Notes under the pieces: generated by a model
What the model was told of the DNA's origin: nothing
The model's database searches: none
The model's input: the letters and a program-made list of their open reading frames with translations, nothing else
Position numbers and translations under genes: made by a program
In this document: positions 9,125 through 17,901 of the stretch, piece after piece
Position numbering within the stretch: the stretch's first letter is position 1
Layout of the letters: each line of letters begins with the position of its first letter
Source: Sulfurimonas denitrificans DSM 1251
GTDB taxonomy: Bacteria > Campylobacterota > Campylobacteria > Campylobacterales > Sulfurimonadaceae
DNA length: 64,000 bases
Assembly: GCF_000012965.1 (NCBI RefSeq)
Contig: NC_007575.1
Span: 434,001 to 498,000 of the forward strand
Reading direction: 5' to 3'

Positions 9125-9981
9125 TGAATTTTCTTTTAATTTTGTTTTTGTCAGTTTCATCTCTTTTTGGATTTGAAGTTGAGTTTGCAAGCGGTATTGT
9201 AGAAAATGGAAAAGTTGCTCTTTTGGAGTTTAAAAAAGAGAAAAACATACTTTATGAAGAGGCACTTTTTGATGATAAAAAATATAAAATTTTAGCGCAT
9301 CCAAAAAAGAGTGAAAAATTTTATCTCCTCATTCCAATTGATTATGAAGAGAAAATAGCTAAAAAAAATATAGAGATTTTCTATAAAGATAGTGGTAAAG
9401 AGAAGAGTAAAGTAGTTGTTTTGGATATAAAAGAGGCAAAGTATGAGAAAGAGGCACTTCAGGTTGATAGCTCGAAGGTAACGCTTAGCAAAAAAGATAA
9501 AGCAAGAAGTGAAAAAGAGTATGCAGAGGCGATGAAGATATACAACACTTCAACACCAAAGAGTATGCTCACATCAAACTTTGTCGTTCCACTTGAGAGT
9601 AAAATTACAAGCGATTTTGGGAAGGCTAGAGTTTACAACAACACGCTTAAAGGCTATCATGGAGGAACTGATTTTAGAGCCTCTATTGGAACACCAATTA
9701 TTGCTGCAAATGATGGAGAAGTTGCTTTAGCTAAAGATAGATTTTATTCAGGTATGTCTATTTTGATAAACCATGGAGATGGAATCTATACATGTTACTT
9801 CCACATGAGCCGCTTTGATGTAAAAGAGGGGCAGAGAGTTAAAAAAGGCGAACTACTAGGGCTCTCAGGAGATAGCGGAAGAGTGAGTGGTCCTCATCTT
9901 CACTTTGGTGTAAGAGTTGGTGGAAAACAAGTTGATCCACTCCATTTTATGACACTTATAAATAAAAATTTACTACTATAA
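9124..9981 (+). CDS. Secreted M23-family (LytM-type) peptidoglycan endopeptidase
   Basis: A 285-residue exported metallopeptidase. The first 17-18 residues ([18 protein letters not shown]) look like a signal peptide. Residues up to about 150 form a beta-rich N-terminal domain, then a short linker, then the LytM zinc domain: YHGGTDFRASIGTPIIAANDG with the first His and Asp ligands, and GPHLHFGVRVGG with the final HxH. All expected zinc ligands are present, so it should be active. In this phylum such enzymes (Pgp3/Csd types) trim peptide cross-links and set cell shape; which one this is cannot be said. The ATG 9124 is chosen over an adjacent TTG 9121 because it overlaps the smpB stop. Confidence 0.88.
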   Translation: MNFLLILFLSVSSLFGFEVEFASGIVENGKVALLEFKKEKNILYEEALFDDKKYKILAHPKKSEKFYLLIPIDYEEKIAKKNIEIFYKDSGKEKSKVVVLDIKEAKYEKEALQVDSSKVTLSKKDKARSEKEYAEAMKIYNTSTPKSMLTSNFVVPLESKITSDFGKARVYNNTLKGYHGGTDFRASIGTPIIAANDGEVALAKDRFYSGMSILINHGDGIYTCYFHMSRFDVKEGQRVKKGELLGLSGDSGRVSGPHLHFGVRVGGKQVDPLHFMTLINKNLLL

Positions 9982-9993
9982 AAGGAATAAAAA

Positions 9994-10575
9994 ATGACAC
10001 TATTTCAGCTGCTGATGCTAGGGGCTTCTGCTTTTTTTGCATTTAAAGTTTATGAACATATACAAGGTTTAAAAGATTTACAACCACACAATGAAGAACC
10101 GCGTACTCCATCATCTTTTGATCCTGAGTTTCTAGTTCAAAAGGCTGAAGAGGCATTTGAAACGGGAGATTTACAAAAAGCATACGATTTATTTAATGAA
10201 GCAAACTCAAAAGTTGCACAAAGTAGTGAAACTCTTTTTAAAATGGGATATATTTTACAGCAACTAAAAAGAGAAGATGAAGCTCTTGAGTGTTATAAAA
10301 AAGCTCTTGAGGGAGATAGAGAAAATGAGTTTATTCATAACTCAATCGCATCTATTTATAGATTAAAAGAGGAGTTTGTCTCTGCTAAAATGCATCTAAA
10401 CGCATCTTTGTCAATAGATAATAAAAACCCAATAACATACTACAACTATGGAAATCTTTTAGTAGATATGAAACATATAGATGAGGCAAAAGAGATGTAC
10501 AAGAAGGCTCTTGAGATAGATGCAGATTTTGCAGAAGCTAAAGAAGAGCTAGAAAAACTAGAGAAGGCAGGATGA
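9994..10575 (+). CDS. TPR-repeat protein with N-terminal membrane anchor
   Basis: A 193-residue protein. Residues 2-20 (TLFQLLMLGASAFFAFKVY) are hydrophobic and probably form a membrane anchor. From about residue 47 there are four tetratricopeptide repeats, such as SETLFKMGYILQQLKREDEALECYKKAL and NPITYYNYGNLLVDMKHIDEAKEMYKKAL (split here by description, each about 34 residues). TPRs mediate protein contacts. It has a good AAAGGAA ribosome site and overlaps the Nif3 gene by four bases. No specific partner is evident. Confidence 0.8.
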   Translation: MTLFQLLMLGASAFFAFKVYEHIQGLKDLQPHNEEPRTPSSFDPEFLVQKAEEAFETGDLQKAYDLFNEANSKVAQSSETLFKMGYILQQLKREDEALECYKKALEGDRENEFIHNSIASIYRLKEEFVSAKMHLNASLSIDNKNPITYYNYGNLLVDMKHIDEAKEMYKKALEIDADFAEAKEELEKLEKAG

Positions 10576-11294
10576 AAATATCTCAAATATACGATTTTTT
10601 AGATAGCCTCTCGCCTTTTGAACTTCAAGAAAAATGGGACAATTCAGGTCTTTTAGTTGGAGACTTTAATCAAGATGTGAAAAAAATAGTTCTAAGCATT
10701 GATGTTGATGAATCACTTATTGACTCCATGGAAGAGGGAACTCTTCTTATAACTCACCATCCTATTATTTTTGGTGGACTAAAACAGTTGGAATTTAACA
10801 AATATCCAGCAAATTTGCTCCAAAAAATGATACAAAAAAATATATCAAATATATCGATGCATACAAATTTTGATCAAACACATCTAAACGAATATGTAGC
10901 TACAGAGATACTTGGGTATAAAATAGCCCAAAAAGATGGCTTTGTGGCATATCTTGATATTGATGAGGATTTTGATTTTTTTGCACTAAAAGTAGCATCT
11001 GCTTTTTCGCTTCCACATGCAAAATGCGTAAAGAGTTCACAAAGAGTAAAAAGAGTGGCTCTGACGACAGGCTCTGGTAGCTCTTTGATAAAGTCAATTA
11101 AAGCGGACTGTTTTTTAACAGGAGATATAAAATATCACGATGCGATGGAAGCAAAGAGCATAAATTTGTCTATGATAGATATCGGACATTTTGAGAGCGA
11201 GAGATTTTTTGCAGATATTTTATTTAAACATTTGAAAAATTTAGGTTTAGAAGCTATAATTTCATCATCAAAAAACCCTTTTACTTATATTTAA
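10572..11294 (+). CDS. Nif3/DUF34-family dinuclear-metal protein
   Basis: A 240-residue member of the NIF3 (YbgI, old name GTP cyclohydrolase I type 2-like) family, whose hexamer binds two metal ions. Metal-site motifs are LLITHHPIIFGG, SMHTNFDQ, LTGDIKYHDAM and DIGHFESE near the C terminus, all in the expected order. The biochemical role of the family remains uncertain; a metal insertion or damage-related function has been proposed. It overlaps the TPR gene by ATGA and is 37 bases before the zinc-ribbon gene. Confidence 0.88.
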   Translation: MKISQIYDFLDSLSPFELQEKWDNSGLLVGDFNQDVKKIVLSIDVDESLIDSMEEGTLLITHHPIIFGGLKQLEFNKYPANLLQKMIQKNISNISMHTNFDQTHLNEYVATEILGYKIAQKDGFVAYLDIDEDFDFFALKVASAFSLPHAKCVKSSQRVKRVALTTGSGSSLIKSIKADCFLTGDIKYHDAMEAKSINLSMIDIGHFESERFFADILFKHLKNLGLEAIISSSKNPFTYI

Positions 11295-11331
11295 GAAAAT
11301 CGGCACAACTATTTAATCCAAAAGGAGATTA

Positions 11332-12045
11332 ATGAACTTACATCTTAGACAGCTAATTGACCTATCACATATAGACAAAGCTATTGATGCTTTTGAACCG
11401 CAAATTGAGGAAGCTAACTATAAATTTGAAGCAGCACTTGCAAAGAAAAAAAGTATTGATTCTGATATTGAGAGCTTAGGTAATGAGATTAGAGACGAAG
11501 AGATAAAGAAGAAAAAGAACGAAATTCATCTTGGTGAACTCTCTCAAAAACTAGCCGATAACTCTAAAAAAAGCAATGAAGTAAAGACTGAGCGTGAAAT
11601 GAAATCTCTTCAACTTGAAGAAGAGATAGCAAAAGAGCAAGTTACTTTTGCAAATGAAGAGATTGAGAGACTTGAGAGAATTATTGACTTAAAAACATCT
11701 CAAATTGAATCAGCAAAAAAAGTTTTGGAAGAGTTAGATGCGAATTTAGCATCAATTAAAGCCGAAGTTGATGAAAAATTAGAAGTGATTAACAAATCTC
11801 GTCAAGATGTTTTTGTAAAAAAAGAGAAGTTGATTTCTGAGATGAATCAAAAAGGACTTGCATTTTATCAAAAAATTCGTAGATGGGCTAAAAATTCAAC
11901 AGTAGTACCAGTAGAAGAACAAGCTTGTATGGGTTGTCATATGCACATAAGTGACAAAGTTTATGCAGATGTTATAAAAGCTGAAGAGATTACTACATGT
12001 CCACATTGTGGTCGTATTCTCTATGTGGAAACTGATAAAGAATAG
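11332..12045 (+). CDS. Coiled-coil protein with C4 zinc ribbon, HP0958/FlgZ type
   Basis: A 237-residue protein. Residues about 15-170 are a long charged antiparallel coiled coil. The C terminus holds a C4 zinc ribbon, CMGCHM then TTCPHCGRILY. This is the architecture of Helicobacter HP0958 (zf-RING_7/DUF164), a protein that stabilises RpoN and helps flagellin mRNA reach the export gate. A flagellar role here is inferred from that family only. It has an AAAGGAG ribosome site at 11322-11328 and is followed by waaA after two bases. Confidence 0.85.
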   Translation: MNLHLRQLIDLSHIDKAIDAFEPQIEEANYKFEAALAKKKSIDSDIESLGNEIRDEEIKKKKNEIHLGELSQKLADNSKKSNEVKTEREMKSLQLEEEIAKEQVTFANEEIERLERIIDLKTSQIESAKKVLEELDANLASIKAEVDEKLEVINKSRQDVFVKKEKLISEMNQKGLAFYQKIRRWAKNSTVVPVEEQACMGCHMHISDKVYADVIKAEEITTCPHCGRILYVETDKE

Positions 12046-12047
12046 GC

Positions 12048-13214
12048 TTGAGGCCGTTTACACTTCTCTATTTTATCCTAAGTGTAGTGCTCTATCTTAT
12101 AGCACTGCCGCTTTTGGTATATCTCTCTTTTAAACAAAAATATAAAGAATCAATTCCTGCTCGTTTTTTTCTCTTTAAAAATCCAAAATTTAAAAGCAGT
12201 GGTGGTATCTGGTTTCATGCATGCTCACTTGGAGAAGCAAGAGCGTTAAAACCAGTTTTAGACCTCTTAAGTGGTTGTGATATAAAAATAACAACCATTA
12301 CTCAAACAGGTCAAGTAGAAGCCTTAAGATATAGTGTTGATGTTAGATATCTTCCATATGAGATGTTTTTGCCATTTTGGATTAAGAGACAGGATTTTTT
12401 AATTGTATTAGAAGCTGAATTTTGGTTTTTACTCTTTAGCGTTGCGAAAGCAAAGGGTGCGAGAGTTATACTCTTAAATGCTCGTATTTCCGAAAAAAGT
12501 GCGAAAAAATATCTCCAATTTGCATGGTTTTATAAAAAATTACTCTCACATGTAGAGATAATTTATGCGCAGAGCCAAGTAGATAAAAACCGCTTCTTAG
12601 CACTTGGTGCTAAAAATATAGAAGTAATTGGAAATATAAAACTCTCAGCAAATATCTCTAAAACAAAAGAGTACAAAAAACCAAAAGTTGAGGTTATAAC
12701 GGCTGGAAGCACTCATGAAGGTGAAGAAGAGAGTATCTTAAAGTCATTTGTAGAGTATAAAAAGCAGAGTGATGCGAAACTCTTTATGGTTCCAAGACAT
12801 CCTGAGAGATTTCAAGCTGTTTTTGAACTGATGCGAAGATATTGCGATAAAAATTCTCTTACGTTAAGTAGATTCTCAAATGATAAAGAGTTTGATACGG
12901 ACATGGTTCTTGTAGATGCTATGGGAGAGCTTAACAATATATATGCGATAAGCGATATAGCAATTTTAGGCGGTGCGTTTAGGAAAGATATAGGTGGACA
13001 CAATCCACTAGAACCTGCCTATTTTGGGTGCAAAATAATTACTGGCAAACATTTTTTTCATCAAAGTGAACTATTTAAGTATGTTTATCATGTTCAGTAT
13101 GTTGAGCCATCAGAGATTCATAAAGCACTTATGGCTTCAAGAGATTTGCCACCAAGTATGGTTGAAGAAAAAACAGATTTAAAACCTGTAATTGATAGAA
13201 TATTAAAAAATTAA
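12048..13214 (+). CDS. waaA: 3-deoxy-D-manno-octulosonic acid (Kdo) transferase
   Basis: WaaA adds Kdo to lipid A precursors at the cytoplasmic face of the inner membrane. It has 388 residues. An N-terminal hydrophobic segment (LLYFILSVVLYLIALPLLVYL) anchors the protein. The N-domain motif GGIWFHACSLGEARA and the C-domain VITAGSTHEGEEE, MVPRHPERF and GGAFRKDIGGHNPLEPAYFG are classical GT30 marks. The start is TTG 12048, two bases after the previous stop; no closer ATG fits the membrane anchor. It confirms a Gram-negative envelope. Confidence 0.93.
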   Translation: MRPFTLLYFILSVVLYLIALPLLVYLSFKQKYKESIPARFFLFKNPKFKSSGGIWFHACSLGEARALKPVLDLLSGCDIKITTITQTGQVEALRYSVDVRYLPYEMFLPFWIKRQDFLIVLEAEFWFLLFSVAKAKGARVILLNARISEKSAKKYLQFAWFYKKLLSHVEIIYAQSQVDKNRFLALGAKNIEVIGNIKLSANISKTKEYKKPKVEVITAGSTHEGEEESILKSFVEYKKQSDAKLFMVPRHPERFQAVFELMRRYCDKNSLTLSRFSNDKEFDTDMVLVDAMGELNNIYAISDIAILGGAFRKDIGGHNPLEPAYFGCKIITGKHFFHQSELFKYVYHVQYVEPSEIHKALMASRDLPPSMVEEKTDLKPVIDRILKN

Positions 13215-13225
13215 GGAATAAAATT

Positions 13226-13960
13226 ATGGCTACAGAAAAAGCGTATAAACTCTTAGCAGCGCAAGAGGGGATCTCAAACTCAGAAGCAAAGTCTATGATA
13301 GATCGCGGTTTAGTATATGCTGCGAACAAAAAAGTGATGATTGCACGTGGAGATATCGATACAAAAACTCTCTTCAAAGTTGAAAAAGTAGAGAAAATAA
13401 GACCAATCTTTGAAAATGATGATTTGGTTGTAGTTGATAAGCCAGCACATGTAAATTCAGATGAGATTGAGAGACAGTTTAAGCCAGCAGTGCTTTTACA
13501 TAGACTTGACAAAGAGACAAGCGGAGTTTTGATGCTTGTTAAAAATGAAGAGTTTAGAGAAAAAGCGATACAAGAGTTTAAAAAAGATAGAGTCTATAAG
13601 GAGTATATTGCGTGGATAGAAGGAATACTTAGCGAACCTGTTGATATCGATAGACCAATCCTTACAACTAAGAAAAACAACCGTGCATCTTCAAATGTTT
13701 CATCTAAAGGAAAACCAGCAAGAACAGAGGTTTTTCCTGATTTAGTGAGTGCAAACAAGACTAAAGTAAAATGTATAATTCATCATGGAAGAACGCATCA
13801 GATAAGAGTTCATTTAAGATATATAGAACATCCAATAGTTGGTGATGAACAATACGGCGGAAGACGTGCAAAAAGAGTCATGCTTCATGCACATAAAGTA
13901 AGACTTCTTGGCATGGAGTTCACTGCACCTGAGCCAAAGACATTTTTAACATTTGAATAA
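13226..13960 (+). CDS. RluA-family 23S rRNA/tRNA pseudouridine synthase
   Basis: A 244-residue RluA-type pseudouridine synthase. The first ~60 residues form an S4-like RNA-binding segment (AQEGISNSEAKSMIDRGLVYAANKKV). Then come VVDKPAHVNSD, the catalytic LLHRLDKETSGVLML with the Asp nucleophile, and HGRTHQIRVHLRYIEHPIVGDEQYGG. The target base cannot be read from the sequence; the small size is typical of Campylobacterota RluB/RluD-like enzymes. Its end overlaps the GIY-YIG gene by 8 bases. Confidence 0.9.
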   Translation: MATEKAYKLLAAQEGISNSEAKSMIDRGLVYAANKKVMIARGDIDTKTLFKVEKVEKIRPIFENDDLVVVDKPAHVNSDEIERQFKPAVLLHRLDKETSGVLMLVKNEEFREKAIQEFKKDRVYKEYIAWIEGILSEPVDIDRPILTTKKNNRASSNVSSKGKPARTEVFPDLVSANKTKVKCIIHHGRTHQIRVHLRYIEHPIVGDEQYGGRRAKRVMLHAHKVRLLGMEFTAPEPKTFLTFE

Positions 13961-14225
13961 TCCACATGTAGTATGGTTTGTTTACATGTTAAAGTGCAGC
14001 GATGATACTTTATATACTGGAATAACCATAGATTTAAGCAGAAGGCTTAATGAGCATAACAGCTCACAAAAAGCGGCAAAATATACGCGTACAAGAAGAC
14101 CCCTTGAGATGATATATTTTGAAGAGCATAAAGATAAAAGCAGTGCTTCAAAGAGAGAGCTTGAGATAAAAAAACTCTCAAGAGATAAAAAATTGGAGTT
14201 AATAAAACAGTGCGGCTTTTTATAG
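13953..14225 (+). CDS. Small GIY-YIG nuclease-superfamily protein (UPF0213/YhbQ type)
   Basis: A 90-residue single-domain protein. The GIY-YIG motif appears as FVYMLKCSDDTLYTGIT, followed by SRRLNEHNS with the conserved Arg, and YFEEHKDKSSASKRELEIKKL with the metal-binding Glu. Its start must lie upstream of the first motif; TTG 13953, inside the end of the pseudouridine synthase gene, is the only reasonable codon. YhbQ-like proteins are nucleases with poorly known roles in DNA repair. The end overlaps the next gene by 16 bases. Confidence 0.85.
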   Translation: MNNPHVVWFVYMLKCSDDTLYTGITIDLSRRLNEHNSSQKAAKYTRTRRPLEMIYFEEHKDKSSASKRELEIKKLSRDKKLELIKQCGFL

Positions 14226-14665
14226 ATGGTGATGCTTTTCCAAATACACTAAAACCGATTCTTTTCCGCTCAATCCAGAGACTAAATCTTGAAGTTTTTG
14301 TTGTCTCAAACAAGCCTGTAACGATAGGAAAATCAAAACTGATTAGATATCTTATAGTTGAACAAGGTGCAGATGAAGCGGATAATCATATAGTTGAACT
14401 TGTAGAAGAGGGCGATTTGGTTATTACCGCAGATATTCCCCTCGCAGATAGAGTTATAAGTAAAGCGGCACATGCAATTGATCATAGAGGTGAGCTTTAT
14501 AGTGTTGATAATATAAAACACTATTTAGCCATGAGAAATTTAATGGAAAAGATAAGAGAGAGCGGAGAAATGACAAAAGGACCAAAGCCTTTTAATCAAA
14601 AAGATGCTCATCAATTTGCAAATCAACTCAATAAATTCCTAGCTAAAAATATAATAAAAATATAA
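14210..14665 (+). CDS. YaiI/YqxD-family (DUF188) PIN-like protein
   Basis: A 151-residue UPF0178 protein. It begins with RLFIDGDAFPNTLKPIL, continues with the EQGADEADNHIVELVEEGDLVITADIPLADRV core (in two runs), and DHRGELYSVDNIKHYLAMRNL. Conserved Asp residues sit where PIN-like nucleases hold metal, so a nuclease activity is thought possible for the family but unproven. It starts with GTG 14210, overlapping the GIY-YIG gene by 16 bases, which suggests coupled translation. Confidence 0.88.
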   Translation: MRLFIDGDAFPNTLKPILFRSIQRLNLEVFVVSNKPVTIGKSKLIRYLIVEQGADEADNHIVELVEEGDLVITADIPLADRVISKAAHAIDHRGELYSVDNIKHYLAMRNLMEKIRESGEMTKGPKPFNQKDAHQFANQLNKFLAKNIIKI

Positions 14666-14745
14666 TAAAAGCAAACTTAAAGTAACTCTCAGATACAATT
14701 CGCAACTTTTTACATCCAAATAATAATTGAAAAGGAGAGGGTCAA

Positions 14746-16089
14746 ATGTTTGATATACTAACAGATTCATTTACAAATGCTATTAAAAAAATTCGTTTTA
14801 ACGATGATGATAAAGCCCTCACCAAGGCTCTTGACGAGCTTAAAAAATCTCTCTTAAGGGCTGATGTAAACCATAAAGTTGTAAAAGATTTAATATTTAA
14901 AGTTCAAATAGAGACTAAGAAAAATGGTATCGGAAAAGATCAATTTTTAGAAGCTTTGCGAAATGCTCTTTATGAACTCTTAGAGATTGGCGGAAACAGA
15001 GGTTTTGTTTTTGCTTCAAAACCTCCAACCGTTATTCTAATGACTGGACTTCAGGGGTCTGGAAAAACTACAACAACAGCAAAATTAGCAAACTATTTAA
15101 AAAACAAGCAAAAAAAAGTGATGGTTGTAGCAGCTGACTTACAGCGTTTAGCAGCGGTAGAGCAACTTCGCCAATTAACACAGCAGGTTGGAGTTGAGCT
15201 TTATGAAGATGAGAGCACAAAAAATCCAGTTGAAGTAGTAACTGCAGCGCTTAAAAAAGCAAATAGTGGAATATATGATGTAGTCTTGATAGATACAGCT
15301 GGCCGCCTAGCAATAGATAATGAACTTATGGATGAGCTAGAAGCTGTTAAATATGCAGCAAATCCTAGTGAAATATTCTATGTTGCAGACTCTATGACTG
15401 GTCAAGATGCAATAAAAACAGCAACTGCTTTTAAAGAAAAAATTGGAATAGATGGTGTAATTCTTAGTAAATACGATGGCGATTCAAAGGGTGGCATAGC
15501 TCTTGGATTATCATCTCAAGTTCAAGTACCTTTGCGTTTTATTGGTAGTGGCGAGAAGATAGAAGATTTAGAAGTGTTCTTGCCTGAGCGTGTTGTAAAC
15601 CGCTTGATGGGCTTTGGAGACATAGAGGGATTGGCTGAGAGAACTTCATCTGTAATTGATGAAAAACAGGCTAAAAAATTTACTTCAAAAATAAAAAAAG
15701 GTGAATTTAACTTCAATGACTTTTTAGAGCAGATGGAGAGTATGAAGAAGATGGGTAGTATGAAATCTTTAATGGGTATGATTCCAGGTATGGGAAATAT
15801 GTCCAAAGCCCTTAAAGATTTTGATCTTGAAAACTCAAGTGAGCTGAAAAATATAAAAGCTATGGTCTCTTCTATGACAATGAAAGAGAGAGAAAACCCA
15901 GATTTATTAAACAATTCCAGAAAGGGAAGAATTGCAAAGGGTTGCGGACTAGAGATAGTTGAGATAAATCGTATGATAAAACAGTTTAAAAATGCAGGAA
16001 AAATGGCAAAGAGATTTTCTGGTAAAAATGGAATGAAAGATCTTCAAGCTATGATGGGTCAAATGGGTGGAGCTGGAGCCTTTAGATAG
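14746..16089 (+). CDS. ffh: Signal recognition particle GTPase Ffh
   Basis: Ffh with 4.5S RNA targets membrane proteins to FtsY and the Sec translocon. It has 447 residues. The N domain is followed by the G domain with GLQGSGKTTTTAKLA, the DTAGRL switch and SKYDGDSKGG, then the methionine-rich M domain (MESMKKMGSMKSLMGMIPG and a Met/Gly-rich end) that binds signal sequences and RNA. An AAGGAGAGG ribosome site precedes ATG 14746. It leads the ffh-rpsP-khpA-rimM-trmD-rplS cluster, a common gene order. Confidence 0.96.
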   Translation: MFDILTDSFTNAIKKIRFNDDDKALTKALDELKKSLLRADVNHKVVKDLIFKVQIETKKNGIGKDQFLEALRNALYELLEIGGNRGFVFASKPPTVILMTGLQGSGKTTTTAKLANYLKNKQKKVMVVAADLQRLAAVEQLRQLTQQVGVELYEDESTKNPVEVVTAALKKANSGIYDVVLIDTAGRLAIDNELMDELEAVKYAANPSEIFYVADSMTGQDAIKTATAFKEKIGIDGVILSKYDGDSKGGIALGLSSQVQVPLRFIGSGEKIEDLEVFLPERVVNRLMGFGDIEGLAERTSSVIDEKQAKKFTSKIKKGEFNFNDFLEQMESMKKMGSMKSLMGMIPGMGNMSKALKDFDLENSSELKNIKAMVSSMTMKERENPDLLNNSRKGRIAKGCGLEIVEINRMIKQFKNAGKMAKRFSGKNGMKDLQAMMGQMGGAGAFR

Positions 16090-16102
16090 TAGCTCTATTT
16101 TA

Positions 16103-16150
16103 TTGAATGCAAACTTATAAATTTTTAGGAGTTTATAAATTTGCATTCAA
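16103..16150 (+). promoter_or_regulatory. Long hairpin between ffh and rpsP
   Basis: TTGAATGCAAA at 16103-16113 pairs perfectly with TTTGCATTCAA at 16140-16150, and TTATAAA at 16115-16121 pairs with TTTATAA at 16132-16138, with one C/A mismatch between. The loop is about ten bases. No T-run follows, so it is not a classical terminator; it could be a processing site, an attenuator or an mRNA-stability element separating ffh from the ribosomal genes. Confidence 0.6.
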
Positions 16151-16210
16151 ATGCAAAAATTTAATATATACAGTAAGTTGAAATATGACTTACGCAGAGA
16201 AGGACAAAAC

Positions 16211-16441
16211 ATGGCAACAGTAATTCGCCTAACTAGAATGGGAAGAAAAAAACAACCTTTTTACCGTATTGCGGTAACAGATTCACGCAAACGCAGAGAT
16301 GGTGGCTGGATAGAGTTAATAGGACATCACAATCCGATGGTAGCAGAGAAGACAACAGTTGTTGATAACGAGAGATTAGATTACTGGTTAAGCGTTGGCG
16401 CTAAAATGAGTGATCGTGTTAAAAAGATAACAGGTCGTTAA
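16211..16441 (+). CDS. rpsP: 30S ribosomal protein S16
   Basis: A 76-residue S16 starting [31 protein letters not shown], spelled here as two known blocks [18 protein letters not shown] and [15 protein letters not shown]16 binds 16S rRNA early in 30S assembly. ATG 16211 has a GAAGG ribosome site about 8 bases upstream. An in-frame ATG at 16151 would add 20 residues that do not belong to the family. It is followed after two bases by khpA. Confidence 0.96.
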
Positions 16442-16443
16442 TT

Positions 16444-16683
16444 ATGATAGCTGATTTTGTCGCACAGTTTGCAAAACTTATAGCATCTTATCCAGATGAT
16501 GTAAGAGTTGAAGTAAAAGAGGGCGATGAAACTGCTGAGATTCTTCTCTATGCTAATCAATCTGACATTGGTAAGTTGATTGGTAAAGAGGGCAAGATGA
16601 TTGGTGCAATCAAGACTGTTATCTCTGGCTGTAAAGCTAAAGATGGTATGAGTTACCGTATAAATGTCGAAGCAATCAAATAA
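16444..16683 (+). CDS. khpA: KH-domain RNA-binding protein KhpA
   Basis: A 79-residue single KH type II domain. The GxxG-type loop is seen in DIGKLIGKEGKMIGAIKTVI. KhpA pairs with KhpB/Jag in many bacteria and binds small and messenger RNAs. The gene sits in its usual place between rpsP and rimM. Its stop codon lies inside rimM (20-base overlap). Confidence 0.9.
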   Translation: MIADFVAQFAKLIASYPDDVRVEVKEGDETAEILLYANQSDIGKLIGKEGKMIGAIKTVISGCKAKDGMSYRINVEAIK

Positions 16684-17203
16684 ACTACTTCATATAGCAA
16701 CAATCGGCAAGAGTGTCGGTTTAGGCGGCGATATGAAACTTCATATAAAGAGTGACTTTCCAGAACAATTTAAAAAAGGTGTCTCTTTTTTCATCAATGA
16801 AAATGAGACTCTTACTCTAAGTGATATAAATCATGAACGTGCTCTTATTAAATTTGTTGGATACAACTCCCCAGAAGATGCTAAAAAACTTACAAATAAA
16901 AACTTATATACAACCATTGAGAGAACAAGAAAAGAGTGCCGCTTAGAAAAGGATGAATATTTCTGGTTTGATATCGAGGGTTGTAGTGTGGTTGAAGATG
17001 GGAAAGTTTTAGGCATAGTAGATGAGCTTGATAGAATGGGCATAACAAATTATCTCTGTGTTATAACTGATGAGACTCTTGTTAAGAGTGGCTTTGCAAA
17101 AAGTTTTTTAATTCCATTTAGGGAACCTTTTACAATAAATACAGATATAAAAGAAAAAATAATAACTGTTATCGGTGCTATGGATATACTAGAAGCTTCA
17201 TAA
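16664..17203 (+). CDS. rimM: 16S rRNA processing protein RimM
   Basis: RimM (179 residues) helps mature the 30S head with S19. The N-terminal KLLHIATIGKSVGLGGDMKLH is the beta-barrel start, and YFWFDIEGCSVVE leads into the PRC-barrel domain with FLIPF near the end. ATG 16664 overlaps khpA by 20 bases. The trmD ATG overlaps its last base. Confidence 0.92.
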   Translation: MSKQSNKLLHIATIGKSVGLGGDMKLHIKSDFPEQFKKGVSFFINENETLTLSDINHERALIKFVGYNSPEDAKKLTNKNLYTTIERTRKECRLEKDEYFWFDIEGCSVVEDGKVLGIVDELDRMGITNYLCVITDETLVKSGFAKSFLIPFREPFTINTDIKEKIITVIGAMDILEAS

Positions 17204-17898
17204 TGAAATTTACTTTTGTAACGCTTTTTCAAAATATAGTTGAGGGTTATTTTAACGACTCAATTTTAAAAAGAGCAATTCAAAAAGAGATTTTAGAAGT
17301 AGAATATTTAAATCCTAGAGATTTTAGTGACTCAAGACATAATAAAGTAGATGATAGCGCAGTTGGTGGTGGTGCAGGAATGGTTATGAATCCACAACCA
17401 CTTTTTGATGCGCTAGATGAGTTAAAAAGAGTGGATAGCGAAGTTCATATACTGTTTTTAACTCCAGTGGCAAAATCTTTTAAGCAGAATGACGCTAAGA
17501 GACTCTCTAAAAAACCCCATATAGCTTTTGTGAGTGGAAGATATGAGGGAATTGATGAGAGAGTTATTGAGAAATATGCTGATGAAGTTTTTAGCATAGG
17601 TGATTATATTTTAACTGGTGGAGAACTTCCATCTTTAGTTATTTGTGATGCTATCTCAAGGAACGTAGATGGAGTGCTTGGAAATAGTGACTCTTTAAGT
17701 GTAGAGAGTTTTGAAACAGAACTTTTAGAAGCACCATCTTTTTCTAAGCCAGAAATTTATAAAAACATAAGTGTTCCATCAGAATACTTAAAGGGAAATC
17801 ACAGTAAAATTCGCTCACTAAAATTAGCTCTGTCCACATGTAAGACTAAATTCTTCAGGCCAGAGCAGCTTTTAAAGCACAAAACTCAGTTGCATTAG
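17203..17898 (+). CDS. trmD: tRNA (guanine-37-N1)-methyltransferase
   Basis: TrmD methylates G37 next to the anticodon and so prevents +1 frameshifts. It has 231 residues. Trefoil-knot SAM site motifs are VDDSAVGGGAGMVM, FVSGRYEGIDERVI and SIGDYILTGGELPSLVICD. The catalytic Asp and Arg residues are in place. It overlaps rimM by one base and is followed by a 122-base structured spacer before rplS. Confidence 0.96.
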   Translation: MKFTFVTLFQNIVEGYFNDSILKRAIQKEILEVEYLNPRDFSDSRHNKVDDSAVGGGAGMVMNPQPLFDALDELKRVDSEVHILFLTPVAKSFKQNDAKRLSKKPHIAFVSGRYEGIDERVIEKYADEVFSIGDYILTGGELPSLVICDAISRNVDGVLGNSDSLSVESFETELLEAPSFSKPEIYKNISVPSEYLKGNHSKIRSLKLALSTCKTKFFRPEQLLKHKTQLH

Positions 17899-17901
17899 TG
17901 T

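Noticed and set aside
16151-16210. N-terminal extension of S16 from ATG 16151
   Set aside because: The extra 20 residues do not fit the family; ATG 16211 has a proper ribosome site.
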